Assembly (NCBI GenBank): GCA_944739405.2
Contig: OX123182.2
Location: 93,240,051-93,304,050 of the forward strand
Source of the DNA: Euclidia mi
Taxonomy: Eukaryota; Arthropoda; Insecta; Lepidoptera; Erebidae
Length of the DNA stretch: 64,000 nt
Direction: 5' to 3'
The position numbers were made by a program, and so were the translations under genes. A model generated the notes under the pieces. It saw nothing but the letters and a program-made list of their open reading frames with translations. It was not told the DNA's origin and did not search any database. Shown piece after piece: positions 9,777 to 19,059 of this stretch. Every line of letters starts with the position of its first letter. The stretch's first letter is position 1.

Positions 9777-12719
9777 TTACGAAAGAACTATAATTAAATC
9801 TTCTGTGTTATTGTATGTCAACTTCTGCAAATAATTTGTTAGCGTATACTTCACATTGTATCGCGTCAATGAGTAAATGTGAAGGATGCGATTAATTTTA
9901 TTATAAAGACGTGAACTTTGAACTTTATAATGACGACGTGCAAATGTAGTGCGACATGGCACGGGGGCACATACAGCGGAGCTTTTGCGCCTATCTAAAA
10001 CTCTGTTGTCAAAAGGAAGAGAGGAGTGAAGGCGTAGTATAGCACGTAGGATGTAAAGTTGACGTACAGTAAGGACATTACACTCTGAGTAGAGCAGAGT
10101 GGTGGGATAGTCTCTACGTTTAAAGTGCATCACTTTTAATACTGCTCTTTGAGCTCGCTCAGCTTGTAACAGTACGGTCTTGCAAGCACCGCCCCAGGCG
10201 GGAATACAGTAAGTGAGCACAGAGACACAAAGGCTTTGATAGACGAGGTCTAATGTTTGAGCGTCAGCGGAATGTCGCAACTCCTTAAATAAATATATAA
10301 GTTTTCTTGTACGTGCGCACAAAATCTCTATGTGTGGCCGCCAGCAAAGATGTTCATCAATATACACCCCAAGGTATTTGATGCTAGAAACCGAGGGAAG
10401 GTCCGAGCACGTGCACGAATCGCTATACGGATTCAAGCAAGTGTGGGCTTTCACAGTTGCAGAATGTACAGGAGGAGGTTTTGTTTGTGGGAGACAGAAT
10501 CGGACAAGTTTGGTTTTGTCAATATTTACGGTCAGTAAATTTGCTGATAGCCACTCCATCACCTGACGCAGCGAGCTCTCAGTTTTGAGTCGAACGGTGT
10601 CCCAGTTGTCGTCATATATGACCAGTGCAGTGTCATCTGCATACGTAAATATTTCGCAGTTTTGTATAGACAAGCGGCAGAGGGCATCTATGTAGACAAG
10701 GAAGAGTGTAGGACCGAGAATACTGCCCTGTGGGACGCCAAAACTGGTGTTAGCGGCTATGTCGTCACTGATGAATGATTCTATTTTTACACATTGCGAG
10801 CGGTTTGATAGATAATCGGTGAGAAGTTTAAGAGTAACGCCACGAATGCCAATATTTTCCATCTTAATTAACAGGGCAGAAATAGAGACTGAGTCAAAAG
10901 CTTTTGTGATATCTATAAATACACCAAGGCATTTAAGCTTGTTGTCTAGCTTGGTGACAACTGTTTTTGTTAGATCTAGAACCGCGTCCTCAGAGGAGAA
11001 TCCTTTTTTAAAACCATACTGATTTGGGGCAATCATATTGTGTTTAGTGAGGTACGCGGTAAGAGAGTTATTTATTATTTTCTCCAATATTTTAGATAGA
11101 GCGCTCAGTACTGAAATGGGTCTATAATTGGTGACGTTTGTCCTATCCCCACTTTTATAGATAGGGTGAATTATCGCTTTTTTAAATGCCTTAGGGAAGA
11201 CTCCAGTTTCGATTGCGAGATTACAGATGTGCGTAATAGGTGTTGCTAATGTTAAGTTACACTGCTTGAGAATATTCACCGGAATATTATCATAGCCAGT
11301 AGCCGAATTATTTCGAAGACCGCAAATTACGGCCCTCACGTAATCTTCATCAACCGGCATAATAACAAAGGAACTACATGGCGGTGGATAAGACAACTCA
11401 CTCCCATTAAACCCAGACAGTGAGGTGATTTTGGAGGCTAGACATTCTCCTACGTCAGCAAAGAACCTATTAATATTATTAAGCGAGGTTTTCATGTCGG
11501 CCGAACCTGCGAGAAGCGCATTCGATGATTGGCGAACGGGGCTCGTGTTGGTTATTGTTTTTATAGCCTTCCACGTCGCTTTGATATCATTTTTTGATTT
11601 AAATAATTCGTTTTTCTCATATGATCTCTTAACTTTTTTAAGAAGCGCATTGAGAAAATTACGGTACCTATAATAGGAGATTCTAATAATATGGTTATCT
11701 GGAGCTGCTTTTGATTTCACATGTAGCCTGTCTCGGTTTCGAATGCAACGTAGTAAGCCTATTGTCATCCAGGGTTTGATGATTCTGTTCTTTCTTGTGA
11801 CCTGAATAGTGCGGGTGTGGGTTGAGATTATATTTTGGATGTTTGTGATCAGCATGTTGGCAGCAAGGTTACAGTCTAATTCTTGTAGAATCGGTCTGAA
11901 ATCCATTTCGTCTATGTCTTTATAAATACCTTCGTAATTATACCGTGTCACAGTAGTTTGGTGTATAATTTTAGACTTTGTACCCATTCCTAAGCTAAGT
12001 AAGACAGGCAGGTGGTCAGTTATAAAACTTTCAAGAATTAATACAGTGGCAGGGCATTTGGTTCTTAATAAGACATGGTCCAGGCAGTTGCTAGATCTAG
12101 TAGGCAACACATGTGCGGGTAAAAGTCCTAGGGAAGAACAAAGTGTGAGGTAGCTACCTGAATTACGATCATTGTTACCAGATTTAATATCTATATTAAC
12201 ATCACCGATCAGAGCTATATTGGCAAAACTATTTAACGTTCGAACTAGGTTATCTAGGCCACAAAAGAAATTTTCTGGATCTGTATACGAAGGAGATCGA
12301 TACACACATATGACAGCGGTTTGGCCAAATTTGCATACAAGGCAATTAGAATCAGCCAAGTTTGGTTCAAAGTATGAGCACTGAAGTGAGGTTTTTGTAT
12401 ATATAACCACACCATCATTTTGCGATTTATTATTACTGCTTGCCATTGAACTGTAGCCATCTATGTCAGGCAGAGATCCGGCTACCCTTAACCAGCACTC
12501 TGTTAGTAAAATTATGTCGAAATCAATATTAGTAGTTGATAGCATTATAAGAAATTGATCTAGATCCTTTTTTAAGCTTCTGATATTAATGTGAATTATA
12601 TTTAGATTTAATTTAGTTTGTTTGATTAAGGCTGAGCACTGCTCTGGCGTACATGAATGAGATTGCGCTATGTGGAGGCCATCAATTTCGTTATATATAG
12701 TATTATTGAAAGCAAGCAT
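9777..12719 (-). CDS. LINE ORF2: AP endonuclease plus reverse transcriptase, intact
   Basis: 980 residues. The endonuclease spans about residues 38-240: LNIIHINIRSL, LLTECWL (Glu 74), CVYRSPS, IALIGDVNIDI (Asp 173, Asn 175) and ITDHLP (Asp 235/His 236, usually SDH). The RT spans about 460-760: GYDNIPVNILK, NYRPISVLSALSKILEKI, QYGFKKGFSSEDAV, GVFIDITKAFDSV (Asp 603), GVPQGSILGPTLF (661-673) and FTYADDTALV (catalytic 693-696). The thumb and C-terminal region follow to residue 980. No RNase H. It nicks target DNA and primes cDNA synthesis there. All catalytic motifs are present. The start ATG directly follows the stop of the upstream small frame. Confidence 0.92.
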   Translation of the reverse strand: MLAFNNTIYNEIDGLHIAQSHSCTPEQCSALIKQTKLNLNIIHINIRSLKKDLDQFLIMLSTTNIDFDIILLTECWLRVAGSLPDIDGYSSMASSNNKSQNDGVVIYTKTSLQCSYFEPNLADSNCLVCKFGQTAVICVYRSPSYTDPENFFCGLDNLVRTLNSFANIALIGDVNIDIKSGNNDRNSGSYLTLCSSLGLLPAHVLPTRSSNCLDHVLLRTKCPATVLILESFITDHLPVLLSLGMGTKSKIIHQTTVTRYNYEGIYKDIDEMDFRPILQELDCNLAANMLITNIQNIISTHTRTIQVTRKNRIIKPWMTIGLLRCIRNRDRLHVKSKAAPDNHIIRISYYRYRNFLNALLKKVKRSYEKNELFKSKNDIKATWKAIKTITNTSPVRQSSNALLAGSADMKTSLNNINRFFADVGECLASKITSLSGFNGSELSYPPPCSSFVIMPVDEDYVRAVICGLRNNSATGYDNIPVNILKQCNLTLATPITHICNLAIETGVFPKAFKKAIIHPIYKSGDRTNVTNYRPISVLSALSKILEKIINNSLTAYLTKHNMIAPNQYGFKKGFSSEDAVLDLTKTVVTKLDNKLKCLGVFIDITKAFDSVSISALLIKMENIGIRGVTLKLLTDYLSNRSQCVKIESFISDDIAANTSFGVPQGSILGPTLFLVYIDALCRLSIQNCEIFTYADDTALVIYDDNWDTVRLKTESSLRQVMEWLSANLLTVNIDKTKLVRFCLPQTKPPPVHSATVKAHTCLNPYSDSCTCSDLPSVSSIKYLGVYIDEHLCWRPHIEILCARTRKLIYLFKELRHSADAQTLDLVYQSLCVSVLTYCIPAWGGACKTVLLQAERAQRAVLKVMHFKRRDYPTTLLYSECNVLTVRQLYILRAILRLHSSLPFDNRVLDRRKSSAVCAPVPCRTTFARRHYKVQSSRLYNKINRILHIYSLTRYNVKYTLTNYLQKLTYNNTEDLIIVLS

Positions 12720-13058
12720 TTATTTAATAGATAAAGTTATAATTAAGCAATGTCTTAAGCAATTCAAATTTGAAAATAAGCAATATGAAAGCGCGGCCAT
12801 ATAGTATGAGATTATAATAAATTGAATATATAAAGTGCAGTCTAGTACTAGAAATGAGTTACTATTGAATGTCGTCTTAAAATTACAAAGCACTATTTGA
12901 ATGGGATTACTAACAAAAAAGTAAATTATACGCTTACTATTCGCAGAAGTTTCACCAATTGAAATTAAATAAAAGAATACATGCCAAATATAGTTAGGAA
13001 AAAAAGGCAGAATTAAATTAGCAGAATTAATAATACAAAAAAGGGAACAAACATGCAA
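12720..13058 (-). CDS. Small hydrophobic open frame directly upstream of LINE ORF2 (doubtful)
   Basis: 112 residues, starting MHVCSLFCIINS, rich in Phe, Ile, Leu and Cys with two or three stretches that could span a membrane. It is in the same frame as ORF2: its TAA is followed immediately by the ORF2 ATG. It resembles no family I know and may be chance in AT-rich inter-ORF DNA. If real it would suggest reinitiation or readthrough into ORF2. Confidence 0.25.
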   Translation of the reverse strand: MHVCSLFCIINSANLILPFFPNYIWHVFFYLISIGETSANSKRIIYFFVSNPIQIVLCNFKTTFNSNSFLVLDCTLYIQFIIISYYMAALSYCLFSNLNCLRHCLIITLSIK

Positions 13059-13091
13059 TATAAAATTAATTATTTTTTCAACCCCGATTAG

Positions 13092-14072
13092 TCAAATCTT
13101 TTTTATAAACGAGGATAGACAACGTTCAGATTTAATTTGTGTTGGTTTGTCATCCGGGTCTTTTTTCATATATATTTTACCATTTAAGCACCAACAGAAC
13201 AACTTGTGTGTATGAGCCAACTGGCGAGCATCGTAGAAGAGCTTTCGCATTGAGGGAGTAAGGTGTTCTGCAGCATAAATGGGTTTCTTTTCTCCCGGAA
13301 GACCGATGGTGTGTGTATTAAGTTTTTCGTTCACGGTACGATCCTTATTAAAACGGCGGACACTAGATAAGAAAGTATTTCTACAGGAAACCGTGTTGAA
13401 TTCGGCTACGATTGATCTAGGTGCCCCTGGTTTACCGGGCATACGATAAATATCTCGTAGACTCGATTCGCATATCTCTACGTCCACGGCTTTGCCGACT
13501 TGTGAAACGATTGCTACAAGGTCATCTGTTTTTTCGTGATCTTTAGTCGGGACATTACGGAGTTCGATGGTAGCCGGGCGCGACAGAAGGCTCAGGTCCA
13601 GAACCTGCTTTTCTAAGTGGTGAAAAGTCTCCTTTTTGTTGCAAGTCCATTTGTCCAGCGCAGAAATTCTACTCTTCATTTCTTCGTAATCTTTATGTAT
13701 GTACGTCAGGCTATTTTCCAGCTCCATCGTAGTTTTGCGGATATCTGCACATTGTGTTTTAAGCTCAGACACATCTCTAATTATTGACGAAAGCATTGCG
13801 TCTTGATCAGCTTTCCATTTAGAAAATAGAACGTCTTGTTCAGCTTTCCAAGAAGAAAGTAGCTCCAAAATCTCAGATTTGTAAACACTGCATTCGCACG
13901 ATGGCTGAGATGTCTTTGGAGAATCATCGATACGTTGACGCTTGGTTCGAGTAGTTACGTTTCCCTTTGGTTCAGTAGTGCTAGTATTAGCGCTAGGGTC
14001 CGGTTCCGAATGCAGCTGCACCTTTTTCTGCGCAGCTTTAGATGATTTTGGTGGAGTATGTATTGGAGGCAT
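13092..14072 (-). CDS. LINE ORF1 protein with coiled coil and baculovirus-FP-like domain
   Basis: 326 residues, starting MPPIHTPPKSSKAAQKK. Residues about 1-55 are polar and Lys/Ser/Pro-rich with KRQRID, a possible nuclear signal. A coiled coil follows at about 65-165 (WKAEQDVLFSKWKADQD, ISELK-type heptads). The C-terminal about 160 residues have the pattern I know from the baculovirus FP C-terminal family, shared with many insect LINE ORF1 proteins: IELRNVP, DLVAIVSQVGKAV, LRDIYRMPGKPGAPRSIVAE, SSVRRFNK, AEHLTPSMRKLFYDAR, FCWCLNGKIYMKK. The likely role is RNA binding and RNP assembly for retrotransposition. It lies upstream of ORF2 on the same strand. The frame is intact. Confidence 0.85.
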   Translation of the reverse strand: MPPIHTPPKSSKAAQKKVQLHSEPDPSANTSTTEPKGNVTTRTKRQRIDDSPKTSQPSCECSVYKSEILELLSSWKAEQDVLFSKWKADQDAMLSSIIRDVSELKTQCADIRKTTMELENSLTYIHKDYEEMKSRISALDKWTCNKKETFHHLEKQVLDLSLLSRPATIELRNVPTKDHEKTDDLVAIVSQVGKAVDVEICESSLRDIYRMPGKPGAPRSIVAEFNTVSCRNTFLSSVRRFNKDRTVNEKLNTHTIGLPGEKKPIYAAEHLTPSMRKLFYDARQLAHTHKLFCWCLNGKIYMKKDPDDKPTQIKSERCLSSFIKKI

Positions 14073-14646
14073 ACTTTATTATTTCTTTAATACTCAAATG
14101 GATGTAATAAAACTGTGAGTATACAAATAATCGTGTAAAATAACGAGCACGAAGCGTCAGCACAGTTATTATGGATATGTGTAGTATAATATTTACGAGT
14201 AATAACAAGACTCGGCGCCAAACAACGCGTTGAATCAGTCACAGCTAGGTGCGCAAGCAGGTAGGCCGCGTCCTTGTGTAGTGGTACGAGTGACGTCACC
14301 GCAACGGAGAGCCGTCGCGGCCGGCGCGCGCGCTCGTAGCTGATGTTTATTTTGCCGCTCGGCGATAAGTTGTCGTGGCGCAGCGGTGGAGCGCGCGGGT
14401 CGCGGGATCAAACCCCGAGTGTGAGGGCCCAGTCAGGATTCTCACAAATTAATTGTAGCTCACAATTATACGTTTATTTCACTCTAGGACCGCCCACGGG
14501 GCGGAACCTTTGTATAAGGACACTTAAGGAGTAAACGAGAACCAGAGTTCAGAACAGCTGTCCAATCACAAATTAGCACTCGGTTTAACAATCTAACGGG
14601 GCAGAATGGGCTACTGTGCACGTCCACACTTAGCAGCGTCGCGCGT
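14073..14646 (-). promoter_or_regulatory. 5' UTR / internal promoter region of the intact LINE
   Basis: About 570 bp between the element's 5' end and ORF1, GC-rich at 14290-14420. LINE 5' UTRs hold the internal promoter, so one is expected here, but I recognise no specific core element. On the opposite strand at 14376-14386 and 14405-14415 are sequences like pol III A and B boxes, but their spacing is too short for a tRNA gene. Confidence 0.4.
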
Positions 14647-14653
14647 CAAAGGT

Positions 14654-16417
14654 GAGTGACATACGCTGGAAGATCACCCGTTGATCGTTTCGGTCTGAAG
14701 CCATACTGACGATCACTGATGAGAGAGTGATCTTCTAGGTAGCGAACGAGTTGGTTGTTGATTAAACGTTCAAACACCTTGCAGAGGATAGGGGTGATAG
14801 CAATGGGTCGATAGTTGCCCGAATCAGAACGATCCCCTTTCTTGGGAATCGGTTGTACGTTCGCCTCTTTCCAAGCCTGCGGTACTACGCCACAGGCATA
14901 TGATAGGCGATACAGGCGTGTAAGCATTGGAGACAACTCTGCTGCGCATTTCCTAAGCACAACCGCTGAAATTCCGTCAGGTCCACTGGCTATCCGGACA
15001 TCGAGAGATCGCAGTGTCGCGCGAACATCGCATTGCCTGATTTTAATATCAGGCATGGAGTGGCCGCAGTAGGGAATCGAAGGCGGCTGCGCACTACGAT
15101 CTCCGATTCGGGAGTTGGCCGCAAAGAGATTGACAAGCAGGTCAGCTTTCTCTTGCGGCCCATGGGCCAGTGATCCATCAAGGCATCGCAACGGCGGCAG
15201 TGAAGGCTGGCAGAAATTATATTGCACGGCTTTGGCCAATCGCCAGTATCCCCGGCTGCCCGTGGGGTGCGACAAGAGTTCTTGACCAAACCGTGCAATG
15301 CGCTGGGCATCCTCTCTTATGTATGCCCTCTTGCAAACCTTGGTGGCTCTATTATAGGCTGCCTTGATGAGATGGACATTCGGATCGCGACGAGACCGAG
15401 CCCTGATCTAAGCGCGGTAAGTCGACTGTTTTTGTTTAACAGCATCGGCGCACTCGCGATCGAACCAGGGCCGTACTTTGCTGCTGCTGGCGACGTCAGT
15501 GGATGGAATATAATATTCCATACCCAACATGATTTCCCCAGCAACAGCAGACGCACTCTCCGACAGATCCCTACCACCAAAGCAGCGTGGAGACCACGGA
15601 ATGGACGCATAATAGTCTCGCAGGCCATCCCAATCCGCTGACGAGTAGTGCCACAAGCGTCGCTTTGCCTTCACTGGTTGTGGAGGTGAAGCGAATGGCT
15701 CTGTAGTGCGAACCAGACAGTGGTCGGAGGAACCCAAAGGGGCTTGTACCGTCACACTGTACTGGGCCGGGTTACTCGTCAGCACAAGGTCTAACAACGA
15801 GGGCGCTTGACCCGATATCCTGGTGGGCTCGAGTACCAGTTGAGTCAGGTCATGCGTTAGAGCGAATGCGTGAGCAGCTCGTCCCGGGTGGTCCGTTTTG
15901 GAAGAGCCCAGCCAGGTCTCATGGTGGGCATTGAAATCTCCCAAAAAGACCAACTCGGCGGTCAGGAACTGCTCCTGCGCATTATCTGCTGCCTGACTTA
16001 AGTAGTCAAACAGTCGAGTTGTCTCGGCATCTCCGGTATGGGAACGGTAAAGGCACACGTAAATCCGGGCCAATGAACCCAGACTTACGTGTACCCATAG
16101 GACAGAAAAGGACGGGTCCTCTAGGCAGCGTAGATGTCGACAGCAAATATCCGCTCTGACGAACAAGCATACCCCGGCTTTTGCGTGGAAGTTATCTTCC
16201 AGTGCATAACCGGGATAATGCAAATAAGTCGTGTCGTCAGGACGGCGTATTTGAGTCTCGGTCAAGAAAAGCACGGTCGGGCCGTCTGGAGATGATGGTG
16301 GACGGCGTTGAGGTTCGAATGGAGTCCGCGGATGTTAGCGGACTCCACCTCAAAATGTGAGTTGGTGGGGAACGAAGACGCCGCTGTTTGACCGGAACCA
16401 TTTCTTGAAGCTGCCAT
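14654..16417 (-). pseudogene. Outer LINE ORF2, 5' half: AP endonuclease and RT N-terminus
   Basis: Likely start ATG at 16417 (MAASRNGSG). Endonuclease: VESANIRGLHSNLNAV, LFLTETQI (catalytic Glu), GVCLFVRADI, VFLGDFNAHHETWLGS (GDFN), SLLDLVLT and GSSDHCLV (catalytic SDH). Then the linker and RT start: PIPKKGDRSDSGNYRPIAIT, QYGFRPKRSTGD. Breaks: a one-base frameshift near 16262-16274 between the N-terminal part and the endonuclease, an in-frame TAG at 15408-15410 (after STYRA), and truncation at the inner-LINE junction, where a TGA is created partly from inserted DNA. Confidence 0.85.
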
Positions 16418-16821
16418 AGAAGAAGAAAAGGGGGCGTGAAAAGAGGAGGCAGTCAACGCAGCAGCGCGTGACAAAGCGCAGAGTATTGTATTGCCATTAT
16501 ACTGTGAGAACGACGGAAGGGCCCCCGTACCGTCCCGGAAGTGGTCGCCGGGTCCCACCGTCCGGTCACCAACCGGCACGACGAGCCACCCTGAGATTAT
16601 GCGCGGCCTGGTGGGGCAGCCTCCCGAGATGGTTAGTCCCAGTTGGGCCCCTATACTATGCCGCGGGCGGCCAGCGGCACCACCGTTTCTACGGGTCTCC
16701 CTGGCCGGCGAGTCGACCCACACTACCCACACAATGACTCCACGGATACTCTACTGGTCCCACGTATGCTGCGGTAACCGCCCCCTCAGCTAATCCTCCT
16801 CATCCTCTCCTCCTTCCCCAT

Positions 16822-16880
16822 TATATTTATTGTAAGCCAGTAAAGGTAAGGAATGACAGTAACTAAAATAATTAACTTGA
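16822..16880 (+). repeat. Possible continuation of dispersed repeat copy A
   Basis: 'attatatttattgta', 'gtaaaggtaaggaat' and 'cagtaactaaaataa' resemble, in order, the part of the dispersed repeat that follows the 'agagtaatgtattattt' point in the arm copies near 29840-29890 (reverse complement). This suggests the outer LINE inserted into the repeat that begins at 7893. It is short, diverged and without a clear TSD. Confidence 0.45.
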
Positions 16881-17128
16881 AATTACTAACAGACTAATAA
16901 TAATGTACTTACTTATAACTGCCTTTTATTCTAATTCTACACATTCTTATCCCTTTTGCTACCTAAAATAGATATAACAAAAAATATCGCCTTGCAAGTC
17001 AGCCGTCGTAAGGAAATCATAGCCCAATTCAACACATTCACAGCCATAGCAACTTTATAGATAACGGAAATAACAAATAAAAAGCCTCACAGAAACTGAC
17101 CATTAGCTACTTATAACAAATTTTACTG
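16881..17128. other. Stretch without recognisable gene
   Basis: AT-rich spacer between the LINE nest and the SINE. Nothing recognised. Confidence 0.4.
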
Positions 17129-17415
17129 CCTCGTTGGTCTCGCGGCATAAATGTGCGCGTGGGATTGGGAGGCCTCGGGTTCAATTCCCGGGTTTGGCAA
17201 AGTGTTATTGGGTTTTTCCGTAAGGAAATTCTCAGTAGCAGCACGGAGTCTGGTAATGTGCCCGGTACGGCAATAGGCTCGCCCTACGGGGCGAGCCTAT
17301 TGCCTTATATTTTTAGGTCCCACGTAATAGGTTACGTGGGACCTAAAAATTCATGGCGAAATGTGGGTATAACATTACACTTGCCTACCCCTTCGGGAAT
17401 ACAGGCTTGAGTCTA
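17129..17415 (+). mobile_element. tRNA-headed SINE with twin hairpins and RTE-LINE tail
   Basis: The head is tRNA-like: 'gcctcgttggtctcgcgg' (A-box region) and B box GGTTCAATTCC at 17178-17188. The body carries two back-to-back perfect inverted repeats: 15-bp arms at 17269-17283 and 17290-17304, and 19-bp arms at 17309-17327 and 17332-17350. The 3' end 'ttgcctaccccttcggga' and 'aggcttgagtctata' matches the last codons and tail of the RTE-like LINE at 3514-5736. A SINE with a LINE tail would be mobilised by that LINE's RT. Related 3' halves lie at 2420-2619 and near 48.24-48.36 kb. Confidence 0.8.
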
Positions 17416-19056
17416 TATAAAAAAAACATTGAATAGTTGCAATCTGAATTAGACATTATCGCCTCGATATTTAGTTTTATTTTTCTATTCAATCTGCAAT
17501 TCATAAAACTGCTAAAATCCAAACCGATTCGTTTGCTTGGCGACAATTCGCTTCATCTCTTTCGCTCTTTCAACGGATCACTAAGTTACTAAGAAAAAGT
17601 AATGAAATTCGCTCTCTCTCATTCTAACTAACTAGTCGTTTGGTAGAGTGAAAGAGAACGAAGGAATATGAAAACTATCGAAAACGTAAGCTTTAGATTT
17701 ACTTTGTAGTTTGGTTGCACTTGCACCGTTTGGTTCGAATTAGATTGTTTGCGTTATCATGGTATTGTATTGTGTTTTCTAAAATCGGTTTTGTTATATT
17801 GGAATATCGATACGATACGATTTCTGACTGCAATCGGTTTTCAGATTCGTTTTGATATATCGGTCCCATGCCTAATTATCACCCGCATGCGGACCAGATC
17901 CGCGTACGGACGAAAATACGCATGACAGGAAAAGGGCTCTTAGAGCGTGAAGGCACTAGTGGCTGGCCGCAATGCGGCGCGTCGCATGTGGCTGACCGCA
18001 CTACGATTTTTATGTGAAAATGCATGATGTCAACGCACTGACTTGCGGTCAACGTATATACCGCAATAGATCCGGGAGGGTTTAATTAACCGCTGACGGC
18101 GTGCCGTTGCGATTGACCGGATATACTGTGGCCGCATCTGGCAGGCCAGAAACGCACGGGCAGCTGCTAGTATGTTCAGGCTCTGAGCGAAAAAGAGCTC
18201 GACTCCCTGCTATTGCGTTTCTGCTCTTACTCTCTCTTTCTCTACGATAGGCTGTGGCTTTTACCATTAGGCGCTACTGCGTATTCTTCACTGAACGGAA
18301 GCAGTATCCAGAAGGCACATTCGACTTGCTACTTACCATGAGGCAAATTGAAACCATAGTATCTCTACGCTAATGTTTAATTTAATTTCCTAGTTTGAGA
18401 AAAGTCTGTCTTAAGACACATCTGATTGTTCCAATGCCTATAGACAATGTCTATACTATTTCATCTTACACACATATTACGCAAGTTCAATGGAACATAT
18501 GCTTTTTTATAAATTTTCTATTAAATCTTTTATTTTATCGGATTTCGGCGGCTGTCTACAGGAGAAAACCGCATGAAAGTCCGTTCTTGTAGTTTTAGAA
18601 TCTATCTCGAATAGACAGACATACAGATAATACTGGGTTATACTTTGTTTTATGTTAAAAAAGGAAACTACAATATGCTAGAGTCTGCCACGTAATGGCG
18701 CTGATACACTTGAGCATTCACCAGTAATGAACATTCGTGCGAATGTTACAAAACAGAAAAACAAACGAGTGTGTTTCAGCGAGCTTTCTTACAAACATTC
18801 TGGCGAGACTTTGAATTTAAAAATACATTGAAACTCCACTACAATCACGGTTCACCCCAATCCACCTTCTTACAAAACATGGACTTAATTTAAATCAGAC
18901 CTTACACCTAGCCTCACCTGTGTAAAATTTATTATACGTAGACTATAGACGCAATTTTGTAAAGCTGTTGTCACTAAAATTCATTGGAACAAATGTAGCA
19001 TTGAAATAAATACCTCTGTTCTTAAAAAGTAATTTTTTAAATTGTCAATCAAGGAC
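17416..19056. other. Stretch with no recognised gene; holds CpG-rich repeat copy 2
   Basis: At 17881-17945 the reverse complement of the CpG-rich repeat at 7558-7622 ('cccgcatgcggacc', 'gcatgacaggaaaagg'). A GC-richer patch at about 17950-18270 has no convincing frame. The rest is AT-rich with nothing recognised. Confidence 0.45.
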
Positions 19057-19059
19057 TAA

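Larger units (their letters stand above)
9570..14646 (-). mobile_element. Full-length two-ORF LINE (jockey/CR1 group), apparently intact
   Basis: A 5077-bp insertion bounded by the 7-bp TSD CAAAGGT (9563-9569 and 14647-14653) within the outer LINE. It has a 5' UTR of about 570 bp, ORF1 (14072-13092), a 372-bp inter-ORF segment, ORF2 (12719-9777) and a 3' UTR of about 200 bp ending in ATGTA-like repeats rather than poly(A), as in CR1-type elements. Both ORFs are uninterrupted, so it is younger than its host copy and could be recently active. Activity is inferred, not shown. Confidence 0.88.
8303..16800 (-). mobile_element. Jockey-type LINE (outer), split by a second LINE
   Basis: Minus-strand LINE whose 5' half is at 14654-~16800 and 3' half at 8303-9562. 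The halves meet exactly at a 7-bp TSD, CAAAGGT, at 9563-9569 and 14647-14653, left by the inner LINE. Reading across the removed insertion keeps one RT frame: the last residues before the gap (AYVTH) and the first after (GEAMDRHGESLAISLDISKA) fit neighbouring parts of an RT finger/palm region. The 3' end has a poly(A) of about nine (T run near 8303-8312). The 5' end near 16800 is estimated from where the dispersed repeat may resume; I see no clear outer TSD. About 3.4 kb without the inner element. Confidence 0.85.

Noticed and set aside
14376..14415. A-box and B-box-like sequences (tRNA gene or SINE) in the LINE 5' UTR, plus strand
   Set aside because: Only 18 bp separate the boxes and no acceptor stem or anticodon arm can be drawn; antisense to the LINE.
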